Assembly: GCA_020636935.1 (NCBI GenBank)
Contig: JACJWW010000006.1
Span: 1-64,000 of the forward strand
Source: Nocardioidaceae bacterium
Lineage (GTDB): Bacteria; Actinomycetota; Actinomycetes; Propionibacteriales; Nocardioidaceae
DNA length: 64,000 nucleotides
Direction: 5' to 3'
The position numbers and the translations under genes are program-made. The notes under the pieces were generated by a model. It was not told where the DNA came from. It was given only the letters and a program-made list of their open reading frames with translations, and ran no database searches. This document shows positions 53,039-62,295 of the stretch, in pieces. The number at the start of each line of letters is the position of its first letter. The stretch's first letter is position 1.

Positions 53039-53910
53039 TCGCTGACCTCACCGGTGGCAAAACCGAGCATCTCAAGCAGCCGAGTGAGGCTTTCGAGTAG
53101 CTCGCGCACCTGCCAAGGGCGCGTGATCGACGTGGGTGCAATCCCGAGAAAGACCTTCTGCTTGGCGTCAAGGCACTCGGCCAATTCCTCAAACCGCTGG
53201 GCTGTCAAGACGCGTGGATCCAGACTCACCAAGGAGCCGGCGGCTCGGATCATGGCGATCGGGAAATCGCCAGCACAGCAATGGGTCAGGGCCGTGGCGC
53301 TGGTGTCGGTGATCGCTTGATAGACCCACCCCAATGATTGGCTGGCTTCTGCTTGACCGATCGTGCGATGACGGTGCAACCCAGAAGCGCTTGCGATCGA
53401 CCCAGCCAGCACTGCCGGCAGAGCAGGCTCATCAACCTGCACGACCAACTCGGCTCCTGGCACCCGACGCCGTACGTCGACCAAGTGCTCGGAGACTGCC
53501 TCCGCCAAGGCCTGGGACAACTCTCGGCGGGCCCCAGGGTCACCCAGGATCTTGTCACCTCTGGGCCGCTCCACAGTGGCGGCGAGAGTCCAAGGGCCCG
53601 TGACCTGAATCTTCAACTGCCCGAGATGGCCCTGGGTGAGCTCTTCAAGGAGATCCAGGTCTTGATCCAGCCGCGAGCGGGCTCGGCGCTGATCGACTCC
53701 ACCGGCATCGGTCAGCCGCCAGCCAGCGGGCTGCAAATCAAACCCCAGGTGAGCGATCAGGCCCAATGTGCGACCAATCATCGCGGACTCCACCCCGCGA
53801 TCGGGCAGCTCCGGGAGATGGGGCAGGTCGGGGAGCTTGTCCAGGACGATCTTCAAAGACTCTGCAAAATCGGTGCCCGGCATCGATCCGACACCAGTTG
53901 CCTGCGCCAT
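52918..53910 (-). CDS. MetE-like (cobalamin-independent methionine synthase C-domain) protein
   Basis: The 330-residue protein is a single UROD/MetE-type barrel. It starts GVGSMPGTDFAES. Zinc-type ligands are visible as a histidine-x-cysteine in LTHCCAGDF and a cysteine in LTPACGLSAS. Full MetE is about 750 residues, so this is the short form with only the catalytic half, found beside mnmA and ligA in mycobacteria. Whether it makes methionine, and with what methyl donor, is unsettled. It overlaps MMPL tail to tail by 121 bases. Confidence 0.85.
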   Translation of the reverse strand: MAQATGVGSMPGTDFAESLKIVLDKLPDLPHLPELPDRGVESAMIGRTLGLIAHLGFDLQPAGWRLTDAGGVDQRRARSRLDQDLDLLEELTQGHLGQLKIQVTGPWTLAATVERPRGDKILGDPGARRELSQALAEAVSEHLVDVRRRVPGAELVVQVDEPALPAVLAGSIASASGLHRHRTIGQAEASQSLGWVYQAITDTSATALTHCCAGDFPIAMIRAAGSLVSLDPRVLTAQRFEELAECLDAKQKVFLGIAPTSITRPWQVRELLESLTRLLEMLGFATGEVSDYLVLTPACGLSASGLSSSGAAELSSSLGAIHSAAQEVGA

Positions 53911-53922
53911 CCCCCAGCCGCC

Positions 53923-55053
53923 TCAGCGGGCGCTTTCAGACTCAGAGGAGTCGGTATGCGCCGACGCAGTGGCGCCCCGCCGAGTCGACGCAATGGTCGC
54001 CGAGCCGACCACTCTAGTGCCGTCATAGAAGACGGCCGCCTGCCCTGGGGCGATGCCAATCGCTGGATCGAGCAAGTCGATGCTCACTCCTGTGTCAGTC
54101 ACGTGCACCAACGCCCGATGCTCCTCACCGTGTGCCCGCAATTGCACGGTGCCCTGCAACTCCTCAGGCACAGATCCACACCACAGCGGCTTGATGCAGT
54201 CGAGGCCATCCACCTGCAACGAAGCCCTCGGGCCGACCGTGACCGTGCCCGCAACTGGCTCAATATCGAGCACATAGCGAGGCTTGCCATCAGCTGCTGG
54301 AGTGCCGATCCGTAGGCCCTTGCGCTGACCGATGGTGAACCGCCATGACCCCTCATGAGAGCCGAGCACAGCACCGTCTTCGTCAACAATCGAGCCCTCA
54401 CGATTAACATCCTGCAACTTCTCACCAAGCCAGCCGCCCGTGTCGCCGTCGCTGATGAAGCAGATGTCATGGCTATCGGGTTTGTCTGCCACGGCCAAGC
54501 CGCGGCGCTCGGCCTCCCGGCGAATCTCAGCCTTGGTGGTGTCACCGAGTGGGAAGAGCGAATGAGCCAACTGAGCCTGGGTCAATACCCCCAGCACATA
54601 GGACTGATCCTTGCCATGGTCGATACCACGATGCATCTCGATGAGCCCGTCTGGCCCGGTCTTGAGTTGGGCATAGTGCCCGGTGACCACACCATCAAAT
54701 CCAAGCGCCAAGGCCCGGTCGAGCACTGCCGCGAACTTGATCTTCTCGTTGCAGCGTAGGCAGGGATTGGGCGTGCGACCAGCGGCATACTCATCAATGA
54801 AATCAGCCACCACATCCTCGGCAAAACGATCGCTCATGTCCCAGACATAGAAGGGGATCCCGATCACATCGGCTGCCCGCCTGGCATCATTGGAATCCTC
54901 GATCGTGCAGCACCCGCGTGCACCCGTGCGATAGGACTGAGGATTGCGGGAGAGCGCCAAGTGAATCCCGGTGACCTCATGCCCGGCGTCTTTCGCGCGA
55001 GCCGCGGCTACCGCCGAATCGACTCCTCCGGACATGGCTGCAATGACCCGCAT
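53923..55053 (-). CDS. mnmA: tRNA-specific 2-thiouridylase
   Basis: MnmA places sulfur at U34 of tRNAs for Lys, Glu and Gln. The PP-loop is AMSGGVDSAVAA; the catalytic cysteines are in NPCLRCNEKIKF and SHDICFISD. It has 376 residues from the ATG at 55051-55053, which overlaps the upstream TGA and has an AGAGG site. The cysteine desulfurase before it probably supplies the sulfur. Confidence 0.96.
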   Translation of the reverse strand: MRVIAAMSGGVDSAVAAARAKDAGHEVTGIHLALSRNPQSYRTGARGCCTIEDSNDARRAADVIGIPFYVWDMSDRFAEDVVADFIDEYAAGRTPNPCLRCNEKIKFAAVLDRALALGFDGVVTGHYAQLKTGPDGLIEMHRGIDHGKDQSYVLGVLTQAQLAHSLFPLGDTTKAEIRREAERRGLAVADKPDSHDICFISDGDTGGWLGEKLQDVNREGSIVDEDGAVLGSHEGSWRFTIGQRKGLRIGTPAADGKPRYVLDIEPVAGTVTVGPRASLQVDGLDCIKPLWCGSVPEELQGTVQLRAHGEEHRALVHVTDTGVSIDLLDPAIGIAPGQAAVFYDGTRVVGSATIASTRRGATASAHTDSSESESAR

Positions 55054-56243
55054 CAACGACCTCTCATGACACGTACGGCGGCACGAGCGCGGTCGACCGC
55101 GGGCCCGATCGCAGCCACCAGAGCATCGACATCAGCCTCCGTGGTCGTGTGCCCCATCGAGAAGCGCAAGGAGGTGCGGGCCTCTTCGTCGGAGCAGCCC
55201 ATAGCCAACAACACGTGGGAGGCCTGGGCCACACCTGCATCGCAGGCCGACCCGGTCGAGCACTCGATGCCCTTGGCGTCGAGGAGCATCAGCAGCGAAT
55301 CCCCCTCACAATTGGGAAAACGCAGGTGCGCATTGCCAGGCAGGCGCAACTCCGGGTTGGTGTCGATCGCTCCAGTGCAGATCGCATCAGGCACGACCGA
55401 GAGCACCCCTTCAACCAACCGCCTACGCAGGGCGGTCAACCGGGTGGCCAACTGCTGCTGTCGAGACACTGCCAACTCGACGGCGGTCGCGAACCCAGCT
55501 ATGGCTGGTGCGTCAATCGTGCCCGACCTGATGTCTCGCTCTTGTCCACCGCCGTGGATCAACGGAGTGATCGCCAACTCCCGGCGTACAGCCAGAGCCC
55601 CCACCCCAAACGGACCACCAACCTTGTGCCCGGTCAAGGTGAGTGCGTCCACGCCAGCCTTGGCAAAGTCAACGGGCAACTGGCCCACCGCTTGCACCGC
55701 ATCGGTGTGCACCGGGATGCCATGTGGCTCGGCAAGAGCCACCACATCCGCGATGGGTTGGACAGTGCCAACTTCGTTGTTTGCCCACATCACGCTGATC
55801 AGGGCTACGGAGTCGGGATCGGCTTCGATGGCCGCCTGCAGAGCGGCCAAGTCGATCTGTCCGAGCGAGTCAACTGGCACCAGATTGACCTCGGCCTGTT
55901 GTTCATTGGCCAGCCAGTGCAGTTGGTCAAGCACGGCATGATGCTCAACCTGGCTGGCGATGATGCGCGTACGACGACCATCTTCACGTCGGCGGTGCCA
56001 GTAGCAGCCCTTGATCGCCAAGTTGTTGGCTTCGGTGCCGCCTGAGGTGAACACAATCTCACCGGGCCGCGCACCCAGAGCCCGGGCGATGGTTTCACGC
56101 GACTCCTCGACCACCCTGCGGGCCGCGCGTCCTGAGGCATGCAAGGATGACGGATTGCCGACATTGTGCAACTGCGCTGACATCGCGGCGGCCGCTTCGG
56201 GATAGATCGGCGTGGTTGCCGCGTGATCTAGATAGACGCTCAT
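55053..56243 (-). CDS. cysteine desulfurase (NifS/IscS type)
   Basis: A 396-residue PLP enzyme of class V aminotransferases. The PLP lysine is in LTGHKVGGPFG and the active cysteine is in ECSTGSACDAGV with the loop of group I enzymes. It is transcribed with mnmA, to which it most likely passes persulfide sulfur. Iron-sulfur cluster supply is a second likely role. Confidence 0.94.
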   Translation of the reverse strand: MSVYLDHAATTPIYPEAAAAMSAQLHNVGNPSSLHASGRAARRVVEESRETIARALGARPGEIVFTSGGTEANNLAIKGCYWHRRREDGRRTRIIASQVEHHAVLDQLHWLANEQQAEVNLVPVDSLGQIDLAALQAAIEADPDSVALISVMWANNEVGTVQPIADVVALAEPHGIPVHTDAVQAVGQLPVDFAKAGVDALTLTGHKVGGPFGVGALAVRRELAITPLIHGGGQERDIRSGTIDAPAIAGFATAVELAVSRQQQLATRLTALRRRLVEGVLSVVPDAICTGAIDTNPELRLPGNAHLRFPNCEGDSLLMLLDAKGIECSTGSACDAGVAQASHVLLAMGCSDEEARTSLRFSMGHTTTEADVDALVAAIGPAVDRARAAVRVMRGR

Positions 56244-56255
56244 TTCCCCACTAGC

Positions 56256-57203
56256 CTACGCGGGCCCCTTCAGGTCCACGATCAGAGCCAAGTGGTCACT
56301 GCCCGGCACCTGGACCGTCGAGGTCCTCGCGACAGCGAAACCATCGCTGAACATCACATGATCTAGGGTCAACAGACCTAGCCCGCTGGGCCAAGTCGGC
56401 TGCCAACCCGACCCTGCTTCAGTCGCTGCGTCTCGCAACCCGAGCTCGGCCAACTGCTTCACTGGCAGGCTGTCGACGGTGGCATTCAAATCGCCCACCA
56501 CCAACAACGGCCGGTGCCCTTCCTTGACCATGGGCAGGAGGTTTGCGTAATCCCGACGATAGTTCTCATAGGCGACCAAGGGCTCGGCCGTGTGCAAGGC
56601 GATCAGGTTGAATGGACTCGGGGCATGCACTTTGAATGAATAGGCACCATCAGAGACGGTCGTGCTGTCTTCGAAGGTGATCGGAAATCGCGAATAGGTG
56701 ACCACCCCCAACATCTGGCCGGGTGGCACTTCGGCGTACTCCGCAACGATCCCGCCAGGGCCGACTGCACCATTGGCGTTGATCTCCTTGAGGAAGTCAG
56801 GGGTGGCTTCAGCCATCACGAATACATCGGGCTTCGTCTTGGCCAACAAGGCTCTGACCTCAAGTGGATCTGCCTGACCACGATTGGTGTTCAACTGCAC
56901 AACCCGCAGATTGGCGTCAGGGGTCGGTGAAGGTGCGCGAAAACTTGGCGCAATCCAAGTGACGTGCACGATCAGGCCCGCGACTGCGATCAGACCAACC
57001 GCAATCGACAGCCAGCGCGGTGCCCGGCCGACGAATAGGAGGAGCCCCGCAAGGATGTATCCGATGATGGCCCAAGGCGCCAGGGGCGCGGCAAGCACGA
57101 AGACCTGCTGGACTGGGTTGAAAAAGGCACTGAATGTGATCAAAAGACAACCGGCCAGGATGAGGCAGCCAACGATGGCTGCCAAGATCCTGGCCGGTCT
57201 CAC
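56256..57203 (-). CDS. membrane protein with endonuclease/exonuclease/phosphatase domain
   Basis: The 315-residue protein has three N-terminal helices (residues about 8-85), then an EEP-fold domain (about 100-312). Motifs include LNTNRGQADPLEV near the start, VVGDLNATVDSLP and LDHVMFSDGF, with the final VPGSDHLALIVDL histidine. The GTG start lies eight bases after the etfA stop. Relatives may hydrolyse phosphodiesters or lipids outside the cell; the substrate is unknown. Confidence 0.85.
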   Translation of the reverse strand: MRPARILAAIVGCLILAGCLLITFSAFFNPVQQVFVLAAPLAPWAIIGYILAGLLLFVGRAPRWLSIAVGLIAVAGLIVHVTWIAPSFRAPSPTPDANLRVVQLNTNRGQADPLEVRALLAKTKPDVFVMAEATPDFLKEINANGAVGPGGIVAEYAEVPPGQMLGVVTYSRFPITFEDSTTVSDGAYSFKVHAPSPFNLIALHTAEPLVAYENYRRDYANLLPMVKEGHRPLLVVGDLNATVDSLPVKQLAELGLRDAATEAGSGWQPTWPSGLGLLTLDHVMFSDGFAVARTSTVQVPGSDHLALIVDLKGPA

Positions 57204-57211
57204 GCGGTTGG

Positions 57212-58165
57212 TCAGCCCTTGCGCTTGATGATCTCTTCAGTCGCGGCGGGCAACACCGTGTGCAGGTCGCCCACCACCCCGAAATCAACCAATTCGAAGA
57301 TCGGGGCCTCTTCGTCCTTGTTGATCGCCACGATGGTCTTGGAGGTCTGCATGCCGGCGCGGTGCTGGATGGCCCCGGAAATGCCAGCTGCGACATACAG
57401 CTGCGGCGACACGGTCTTACCGGTCTGGCCGACCTGGAAGGCATGCGGCTTCCAACCAGAGTCAACTGCCGCACGTGACGCGCCAACGGCTGCGCCCAAC
57501 GAGTCGGCAAAGTTTTCAACCGGCTCGAAGTTGCCTCCGGTGCCACGGCCACCTGAGACCACGATGGCGGCCTCGGTCAACTCGGGTCGACCGCTGGCCG
57601 CGCGCGGCTGGGAGGCGAAGATCTTCGCCTTCTTGGCCGACTCCGAGATCGACGCCGCGAAGGCCTCCTTGACCCCGGCACCCGCACCTTCCTCAGGGGC
57701 CGCAGCATTGGGCTTGACAGTGATGATCGGCGTACCCTTGGTCACCTTGGCCTGCACGGTGTAGTTGCCCGCGAAGACCGATTGAGTGGTGACGGGGCCA
57801 GCTTGCACGTCGACGGCGTCAGTGATCAGGCCAGACTCGAGCTTGATGGCCAATCGAGCCGCGATCTCCTTGCCCTCTGCAGAAGAGGTGATCAAGATGG
57901 CATCGGGATTGGCTTGGGTGGCCAACTGCTGCAAGACCTCAGCCTTGGGTGCAACCAGATATCCCTTGATCTCAGTGTCATCGACAACATAGACCTTCTC
58001 GGCCCCATAGCCCTTGACTGCCTCAACAACCGCATCGGCAGCATCGGCAGCACCGATGAACACTGCTGCTGGGCTGCCCAGCCGCTTGGCGATTGCGAGC
58101 AACTCGTAGGTGGGTTTGCGGACTGCTCCGTCGACGTGATCGACGAGTACCAGAACTTCAGACAT
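57212..58165 (-). CDS. etfA: electron transfer flavoprotein alpha subunit
   Basis: The 317-residue subunit binds FAD through the C-terminal GQTGKTVSPQLYVAAGISGA and ends with FELVDFGVVGDL. It pairs with EtfB to carry electrons from acyl-CoA dehydrogenases. It lies downstream of etfB by about 30 bases. The GGRGTGGNFEPVENFAD stretch joins the domains. Confidence 0.96.
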   Translation of the reverse strand: MSEVLVLVDHVDGAVRKPTYELLAIAKRLGSPAAVFIGAADAADAVVEAVKGYGAEKVYVVDDTEIKGYLVAPKAEVLQQLATQANPDAILITSSAEGKEIAARLAIKLESGLITDAVDVQAGPVTTQSVFAGNYTVQAKVTKGTPIITVKPNAAAPEEGAGAGVKEAFAASISESAKKAKIFASQPRAASGRPELTEAAIVVSGGRGTGGNFEPVENFADSLGAAVGASRAAVDSGWKPHAFQVGQTGKTVSPQLYVAAGISGAIQHRAGMQTSKTIVAINKDEEAPIFELVDFGVVGDLHTVLPAATEEIIKRKG

Positions 58166-58195
58166 GTCTTCTCAAATCTCCTTGTGGTCCGCTGC

Positions 58196-58987
58196 TCAGA
58201 TGAACTTCTTCGAAGCGAGGAAGCCAACCAGCGCAGTGGCGCCAGAGCCGTCCTCATCCTTGACGATCTCACCCTGCGTGCGTGGCGGACGAGCTTCGGT
58301 GCTCTCGACTGCGGTCCAGGCACTGGCGAGGCCAACCTCGCCTGCATCCACGCCAATGTCGCTCAGCGACCAGGTGTCGAGGGGCTTCTTCTTGGCCGCC
58401 ATGATGCCCTTGAAGGACGGGTAGCGAGCCTCACCGGACTGGTCGGTGACCGACAACAACAATGGCGCACTAGCTCCGATGACCTCAGTGGCGGTGTCAC
58501 CATCGCGCTTGATCCGGAAGTCCTTGCCCTGGGATTCAACGACGGAGCCCTGGGTCACCTGGGGCAAGTCGAGTCGCTCGGCGAGCATGGCGGGCACCAC
58601 GGACATGCCTGCATCCGTGGACGCGAGGCCACACATGACCACATCGACGTCACCGATCTTCTTGATCGCCTCAGCCAGCACCTTCGAGGTCGCGATGGCA
58701 TCTGAGCCAGCAATGGCGTCATCGACCACGTGGACGCCCTTGTCGGCACCCATCTGCAGGGCCTTCTTGACTGCCTCAACGGCGCTCTCTGGGCCGATCG
58801 TCAGCGCGGTGACGGTGGTTTCTTCGTCGCCGCCCTTCTCCTTGAGCTGCAGGGCCTGCTCGACGCCGTACTCATCAAGCTCGGAGAGCAGGCCGGGGGT
58901 ACCGTCACGATCGACGGTGTTGTCAGATTCGAAATGCCGATCCGCAGTTGCGTCGGGCACATATTTCACACAGACGACAATGTTCAT
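58196..58987 (-). CDS. etfB: electron transfer flavoprotein beta subunit
   Basis: The 263-residue subunit starts NIVVCVKYVPDATADR and has the DAIAGSDAIATSKVLA AMP-binding region. The ATG at 58985-58987 has a weak AGGG site. It is the first gene of the etfBA unit, with an enoyl-CoA hydratase gene just upstream on the same strand. Confidence 0.96.
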   Translation of the reverse strand: MNIVVCVKYVPDATADRHFESDNTVDRDGTPGLLSELDEYGVEQALQLKEKGGDEETTVTALTIGPESAVEAVKKALQMGADKGVHVVDDAIAGSDAIATSKVLAEAIKKIGDVDVVMCGLASTDAGMSVVPAMLAERLDLPQVTQGSVVESQGKDFRIKRDGDTATEVIGASAPLLLSVTDQSGEARYPSFKGIMAAKKKPLDTWSLSDIGVDAGEVGLASAWTAVESTEARPPRTQGEIVKDEDGSGATALVGFLASKKFI

Positions 58988-59130
58988 GTTGTTCGGCCCT
59001 GGTGGGCCCCTCCTGAACTAGATGGGTTCGACGCGCCACCGCCATGGGCGACAGACGCACGAACTGAGATTACCTGCCTCTTGGGCCGGGCGATACGTCG
59101 GATCGGCGTGCGATCTGTCACGTTGGCGAA

Positions 59131-59205
59131 CAGGGTCACTTAGTGGCCAATGAGCAGGGTCACTCAGTGGCCAGTGAACCCGGGTCACTCAGTGACCAGT
59201 GAACT
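59131..59205. repeat. three tandem 24-25 base repeats at the end of the enoyl-CoA hydratase gene
   Basis: Units begin at 59131, 59155 and 59180 with CAGGGTCACTCAGTGGCCA-like sequence. The third contains the perfect palindrome GGTCACT-C-AGTGACC (59183-59197), centred on the TGA stop (59189-59191, minus strand). The other two copies lie beyond the stop, each with a degenerate palindrome. Confidence 0.8.
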
Positions 59206-59968
59206 CTGCCTTGCCCGGACCTTGCGCGATGAATGACTGCATCCCGATCGAACGATCCTGGGTCGCAAACAGGCTCGCGAATTGCTGCCTCTCGATCTCC
59301 AGCCCGGTAGCTAGGTCTGATTCCAGGCCGAGATCAATGGATTCCTTGGCAGCGCGCAGTGCGCAGCTAGCTGCATTGCGGAACTGGCTGGCCCACTCAA
59401 CTGCGGCGGAATAGACCTGATCGGCGGGCACGAGCTTGTCGACCAGGCCAATGGCCAACGCCTCCTGCGCCGCAACGAAACGCCCGGTGAAGATGAGATC
59501 CTTCGCCTTGCTCGGGCCCACCAGTCGGCTCAGGCGTTGGGTGCCCCCAGCCCCCGGGATGATGCCCAACAGGATTTCGGGTTGTCCGAAGGTCGCGTTG
59601 TCGGCCGCGATCCGAAGATCAGCACACAGGGCGAGTTCGCAGCCACCGCCAAGCGCATAACCAGTAACCGCAGCCACCACGGGCTTCGGGATCATCGCCA
59701 CTGAGGTGAAGGCACTGGTCAGGCCTGATGAGCGCTTGATCATGTCGGTATGTGACATCTCAGCCATCTCCTTGATGTCCGCACCAGCCGCGAAGACCCG
59801 CTCGCCGCCGTAGACAATCACGGCTTTGACATCATCACGCTCCGTGGCCTGCGTAGCCGCAGCCCGGATCTCTTCTTGAACCTGCTCATTGAGGGCATTC
59901 ATCTTGGGCCGATCCAGTCTGATCGTGCCCACACCATCAACTACCTCAAGCCTTACGAACTCACCCAT
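59189..59968 (-). CDS. enoyl-CoA hydratase/isomerase family protein
   Basis: A 259-residue crotonase-fold protein. The CoA-binding ERVFAAGADIKEMAEM and GYALGGGCELALCADLRIA motifs are present, with the glutamate in FGQPEILLGIIPGAGG. It is likely a short-chain 2-enoyl-CoA hydratase in beta-oxidation, feeding electrons to the etfBA products nearby. The start is ATG at 59966-59968 with an AAGGAG site five bases before it; the long open frame upstream to 60352 is not coding. Confidence 0.92.
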   Translation of the reverse strand: MGEFVRLEVVDGVGTIRLDRPKMNALNEQVQEEIRAAATQATERDDVKAVIVYGGERVFAAGADIKEMAEMSHTDMIKRSSGLTSAFTSVAMIPKPVVAAVTGYALGGGCELALCADLRIAADNATFGQPEILLGIIPGAGGTQRLSRLVGPSKAKDLIFTGRFVAAQEALAIGLVDKLVPADQVYSAAVEWASQFRNAASCALRAAKESIDLGLESDLATGLEIERQQFASLFATQDRSIGMQSFIAQGPGKAEFTGH

Positions 59969-60060
59969 GCCTGCTCCTTGGTTGACTTTGCTCCAACCTA
60001 CTTCGCGAGTGGGCCGAGCAGAGAACCACGGTGTCGCAGACAGCTGCAGGCACGATTGGT

Positions 60061-60066
60061 CATACT
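60061..60066 (+). promoter_or_regulatory. possible -10 hexamer of a leaderless promoter for glgX
   Basis: CATACT lies six bases before the GTG at 60073. The match to TANNNT is one base short. Confidence 0.35.
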
Positions 60067-60072
60067 GGCCGC

Positions 60073-62226
60073 GTGAGTGGCGAAATGTGGCGGTGGACCT
60101 CGCCTGACCAAGTCTCCTCAGTCTGGCCGGGTCATCATCATGCACTGGGAGCCACGTGGCGCCACGACGCCACCAACTTCGCCGTGTGGGCTCCTGAAGC
60201 CACGTCGATGAGCGTGTGTTGCTTCGATGATGATGGGGTCGAGACTCGCCACCTTCTCCCCAGCCACACCTTGGGCATTTGGCACGGCGAGATCCCTGGT
60301 ATCCCGGTCGGACAACGCTATGGCTATCGAGCCGAAGGGCCGTGGGATCCACGACATGGCCACCGGTTCAATGTCAACAAGTTGCTCCTGGACCCCTACG
60401 CCCAGGCGATCTGCGGAACAGTCGACTTTGGCCCTGAGCTACTCCCCTATCGGGAAGGCGCCCCAGAGGAATTTTCCTCCTTGGACTCAGCCAACTCGAT
60501 GCCCATGAGCGTGGTGGTCAATGACGACTTCGACTGGGAGGGTGACACCCAGCTGAGGACGCGCTGGCATGACACCGTCATCTACGAGCTCCACGTCAAG
60601 GGGATGACCCAACTACACAACGAGATCCCCGAGCACCTGCGGGGCTCCTTCGCTGGCCTGGGCAGCCACACAGTGATCAACTACCTCAAGGATCTCGGAA
60701 TCACTGCGGTCGAGCTTCTGCCCAGCCAGCAATTCTTCTCCGAGCCTGCTGTGACGTCCCGAGGCATGGTCAACTACTGGGGTTACAACACCATCGGCTT
60801 CTTTGCCCCGCACAACGCATATTCGAGCTCGGGTGATCGTGGTCAGCAGGTGGTTGAGTTCAAGCAGATGGTCAAGAACTTCCATGCCGCAGGCATCGAA
60901 GTCATCTTGGACGTCGTCTACAACCACACCGCTGAGGGCGGCGAGCTGGGGCCCAGCTACAGCTTCCGCGGGCTCGATGACATCGGCTTCTACAAGAGAT
61001 CCGGCGAAGGCAAGGGAGCCTACTGGGACGTGACCGGATGCGGTAATACCGTCGACTCCACCAACCTAGGTGCTCTCCGGCTGATCTTGGACTCACTGCG
61101 GTACTGGGTCAGTGAGATGCATGTCGACGGCTTCCGATTCGATCTGACGTCTGCACTGACCCGCACCGGACATCAGATCGACATGCACTCGGCGTTCTTG
61201 ACCACCATTGGGCAGGATCCACTCCTACGCAATGTCAAGCTCATCGCGGAGCCATGGGATGCCTCACTGGATGGATACCTGGTTGGTTCCTATCCCCCGC
61301 CTTGGGTGGAGTGGAATGACCGCTATCGAGACACCATTCGCGACTTCTGGCTCAGGGGCGCCGACACCCGTGAGCTGGCCACCCGATTGTCGGGCTCCTC
61401 AGATTTGTACGCCGATGATGGACGCTCGCCATATGCCTCGGTCAACTTCATCACCGCCCATGATGGGTTCACTCTTCGCGACCTGGTCTCCTACGACTAC
61501 AAACACAACGAGGCAAATGGTGAAGACAATCGTGACGGCACCGAGAACAATCGGTCAGCCAACCACGGGGTCGAGGGCGAGACAGATGATCCTGAGATCC
61601 GAGCGCTGAGAAGGCGTCAAGCCGCCAACATGTTGGCTGCGCTGTGCTTGTCCAGCGGAGTACCCATGATCACCGCGGGTGACGAAAGGGGACGCACTCA
61701 GCGGGGCAACAACAATCCCTATGTGCAGGACAACGAACTCTCCTGGATCGACTGGTGGCCCGATGATGCCTGGCTTGATGTCTACGAGATCACTAAGGCT
61801 GCCCTGCGGATCCGACGCGATCACCCCGCGTTACGACAACGTCACTTCTTCGATGGGACTCCCGCGATCGTGGGTGGACCCAAGGATCTCGCTTGGTTCC
61901 ACCCCGACCAACGTGAGATGACCGAGGCAGATTGGCATGACGATTCCCTTGGCTGCATCGGCATGTTCGTTTCGGGCAAGCCGCTGCGATCTCCGGGCCC
62001 ACACGGCGAGCAGCAGCGCGATTCGTCATTCATGCTGTGGCTCAATTCGACACTGCAAGCCCAGGAGATCAAGTTGATCAGCAATCCTTGGGTCGCAGCT
62101 GGGGCGGTGGCCTTGTCAACGGACCCGGAGACTCCCCTCGGCACCAGAGTGGCTGCCGGGGGCAACTGGACCCTAGGGCCCAGGAGTTTGGTGCTCCTGC
62201 AGGAAGAGGTAGGCCCCGCTCAGTGA
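60073..62226 (+). CDS. glgX: glycogen debranching enzyme
   Basis: A GH13 subfamily 11 enzyme that removes limit branches left by glycogen phosphorylase. In order: N-terminal CBM48-like domain (LGATWRHDATNFAVWAPEA), then barrel motifs WGYNTIGFFAPH, DVVYNHTAEG, nucleophile in DGFRFDLTSAL, acid in LIAEPWDA and FITAHDGFTL. About 717 residues from the GTG at 60073, chosen for the leaderless spacing; GTG at 60031 and ATG at 60085 are alternatives. It converges on glgP, the enzyme it works with. Confidence 0.94.
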   Translation: MSGEMWRWTSPDQVSSVWPGHHHALGATWRHDATNFAVWAPEATSMSVCCFDDDGVETRHLLPSHTLGIWHGEIPGIPVGQRYGYRAEGPWDPRHGHRFNVNKLLLDPYAQAICGTVDFGPELLPYREGAPEEFSSLDSANSMPMSVVVNDDFDWEGDTQLRTRWHDTVIYELHVKGMTQLHNEIPEHLRGSFAGLGSHTVINYLKDLGITAVELLPSQQFFSEPAVTSRGMVNYWGYNTIGFFAPHNAYSSSGDRGQQVVEFKQMVKNFHAAGIEVILDVVYNHTAEGGELGPSYSFRGLDDIGFYKRSGEGKGAYWDVTGCGNTVDSTNLGALRLILDSLRYWVSEMHVDGFRFDLTSALTRTGHQIDMHSAFLTTIGQDPLLRNVKLIAEPWDASLDGYLVGSYPPPWVEWNDRYRDTIRDFWLRGADTRELATRLSGSSDLYADDGRSPYASVNFITAHDGFTLRDLVSYDYKHNEANGEDNRDGTENNRSANHGVEGETDDPEIRALRRRQAANMLAALCLSSGVPMITAGDERGRTQRGNNNPYVQDNELSWIDWWPDDAWLDVYEITKAALRIRRDHPALRQRHFFDGTPAIVGGPKDLAWFHPDQREMTEADWHDDSLGCIGMFVSGKPLRSPGPHGEQQRDSSFMLWLNSTLQAQEIKLISNPWVAAGAVALSTDPETPLGTRVAAGGNWTLGPRSLVLLQEEVGPAQ

Positions 62227-62291
62227 GTAGCAGCTCACTGAGCGGCAGCCCAGTCAGAGACAGCCCACGACCCACGGATCACGCTGTCTCT
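62218..62291. repeat. inverted repeats between glgX and glgP
   Basis: GCTCAGTGAG (62218-62227, containing the glgX stop TGA) and CTCACTGAGC (62234-62243) form a perfect ten-base stem. AGAGACAG (62256-62263) and CTGTCTCT (62284-62291) form a second stem. Together they may be a bidirectional terminator. Confidence 0.65.
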
Positions 62292-62295
62292 GGTC

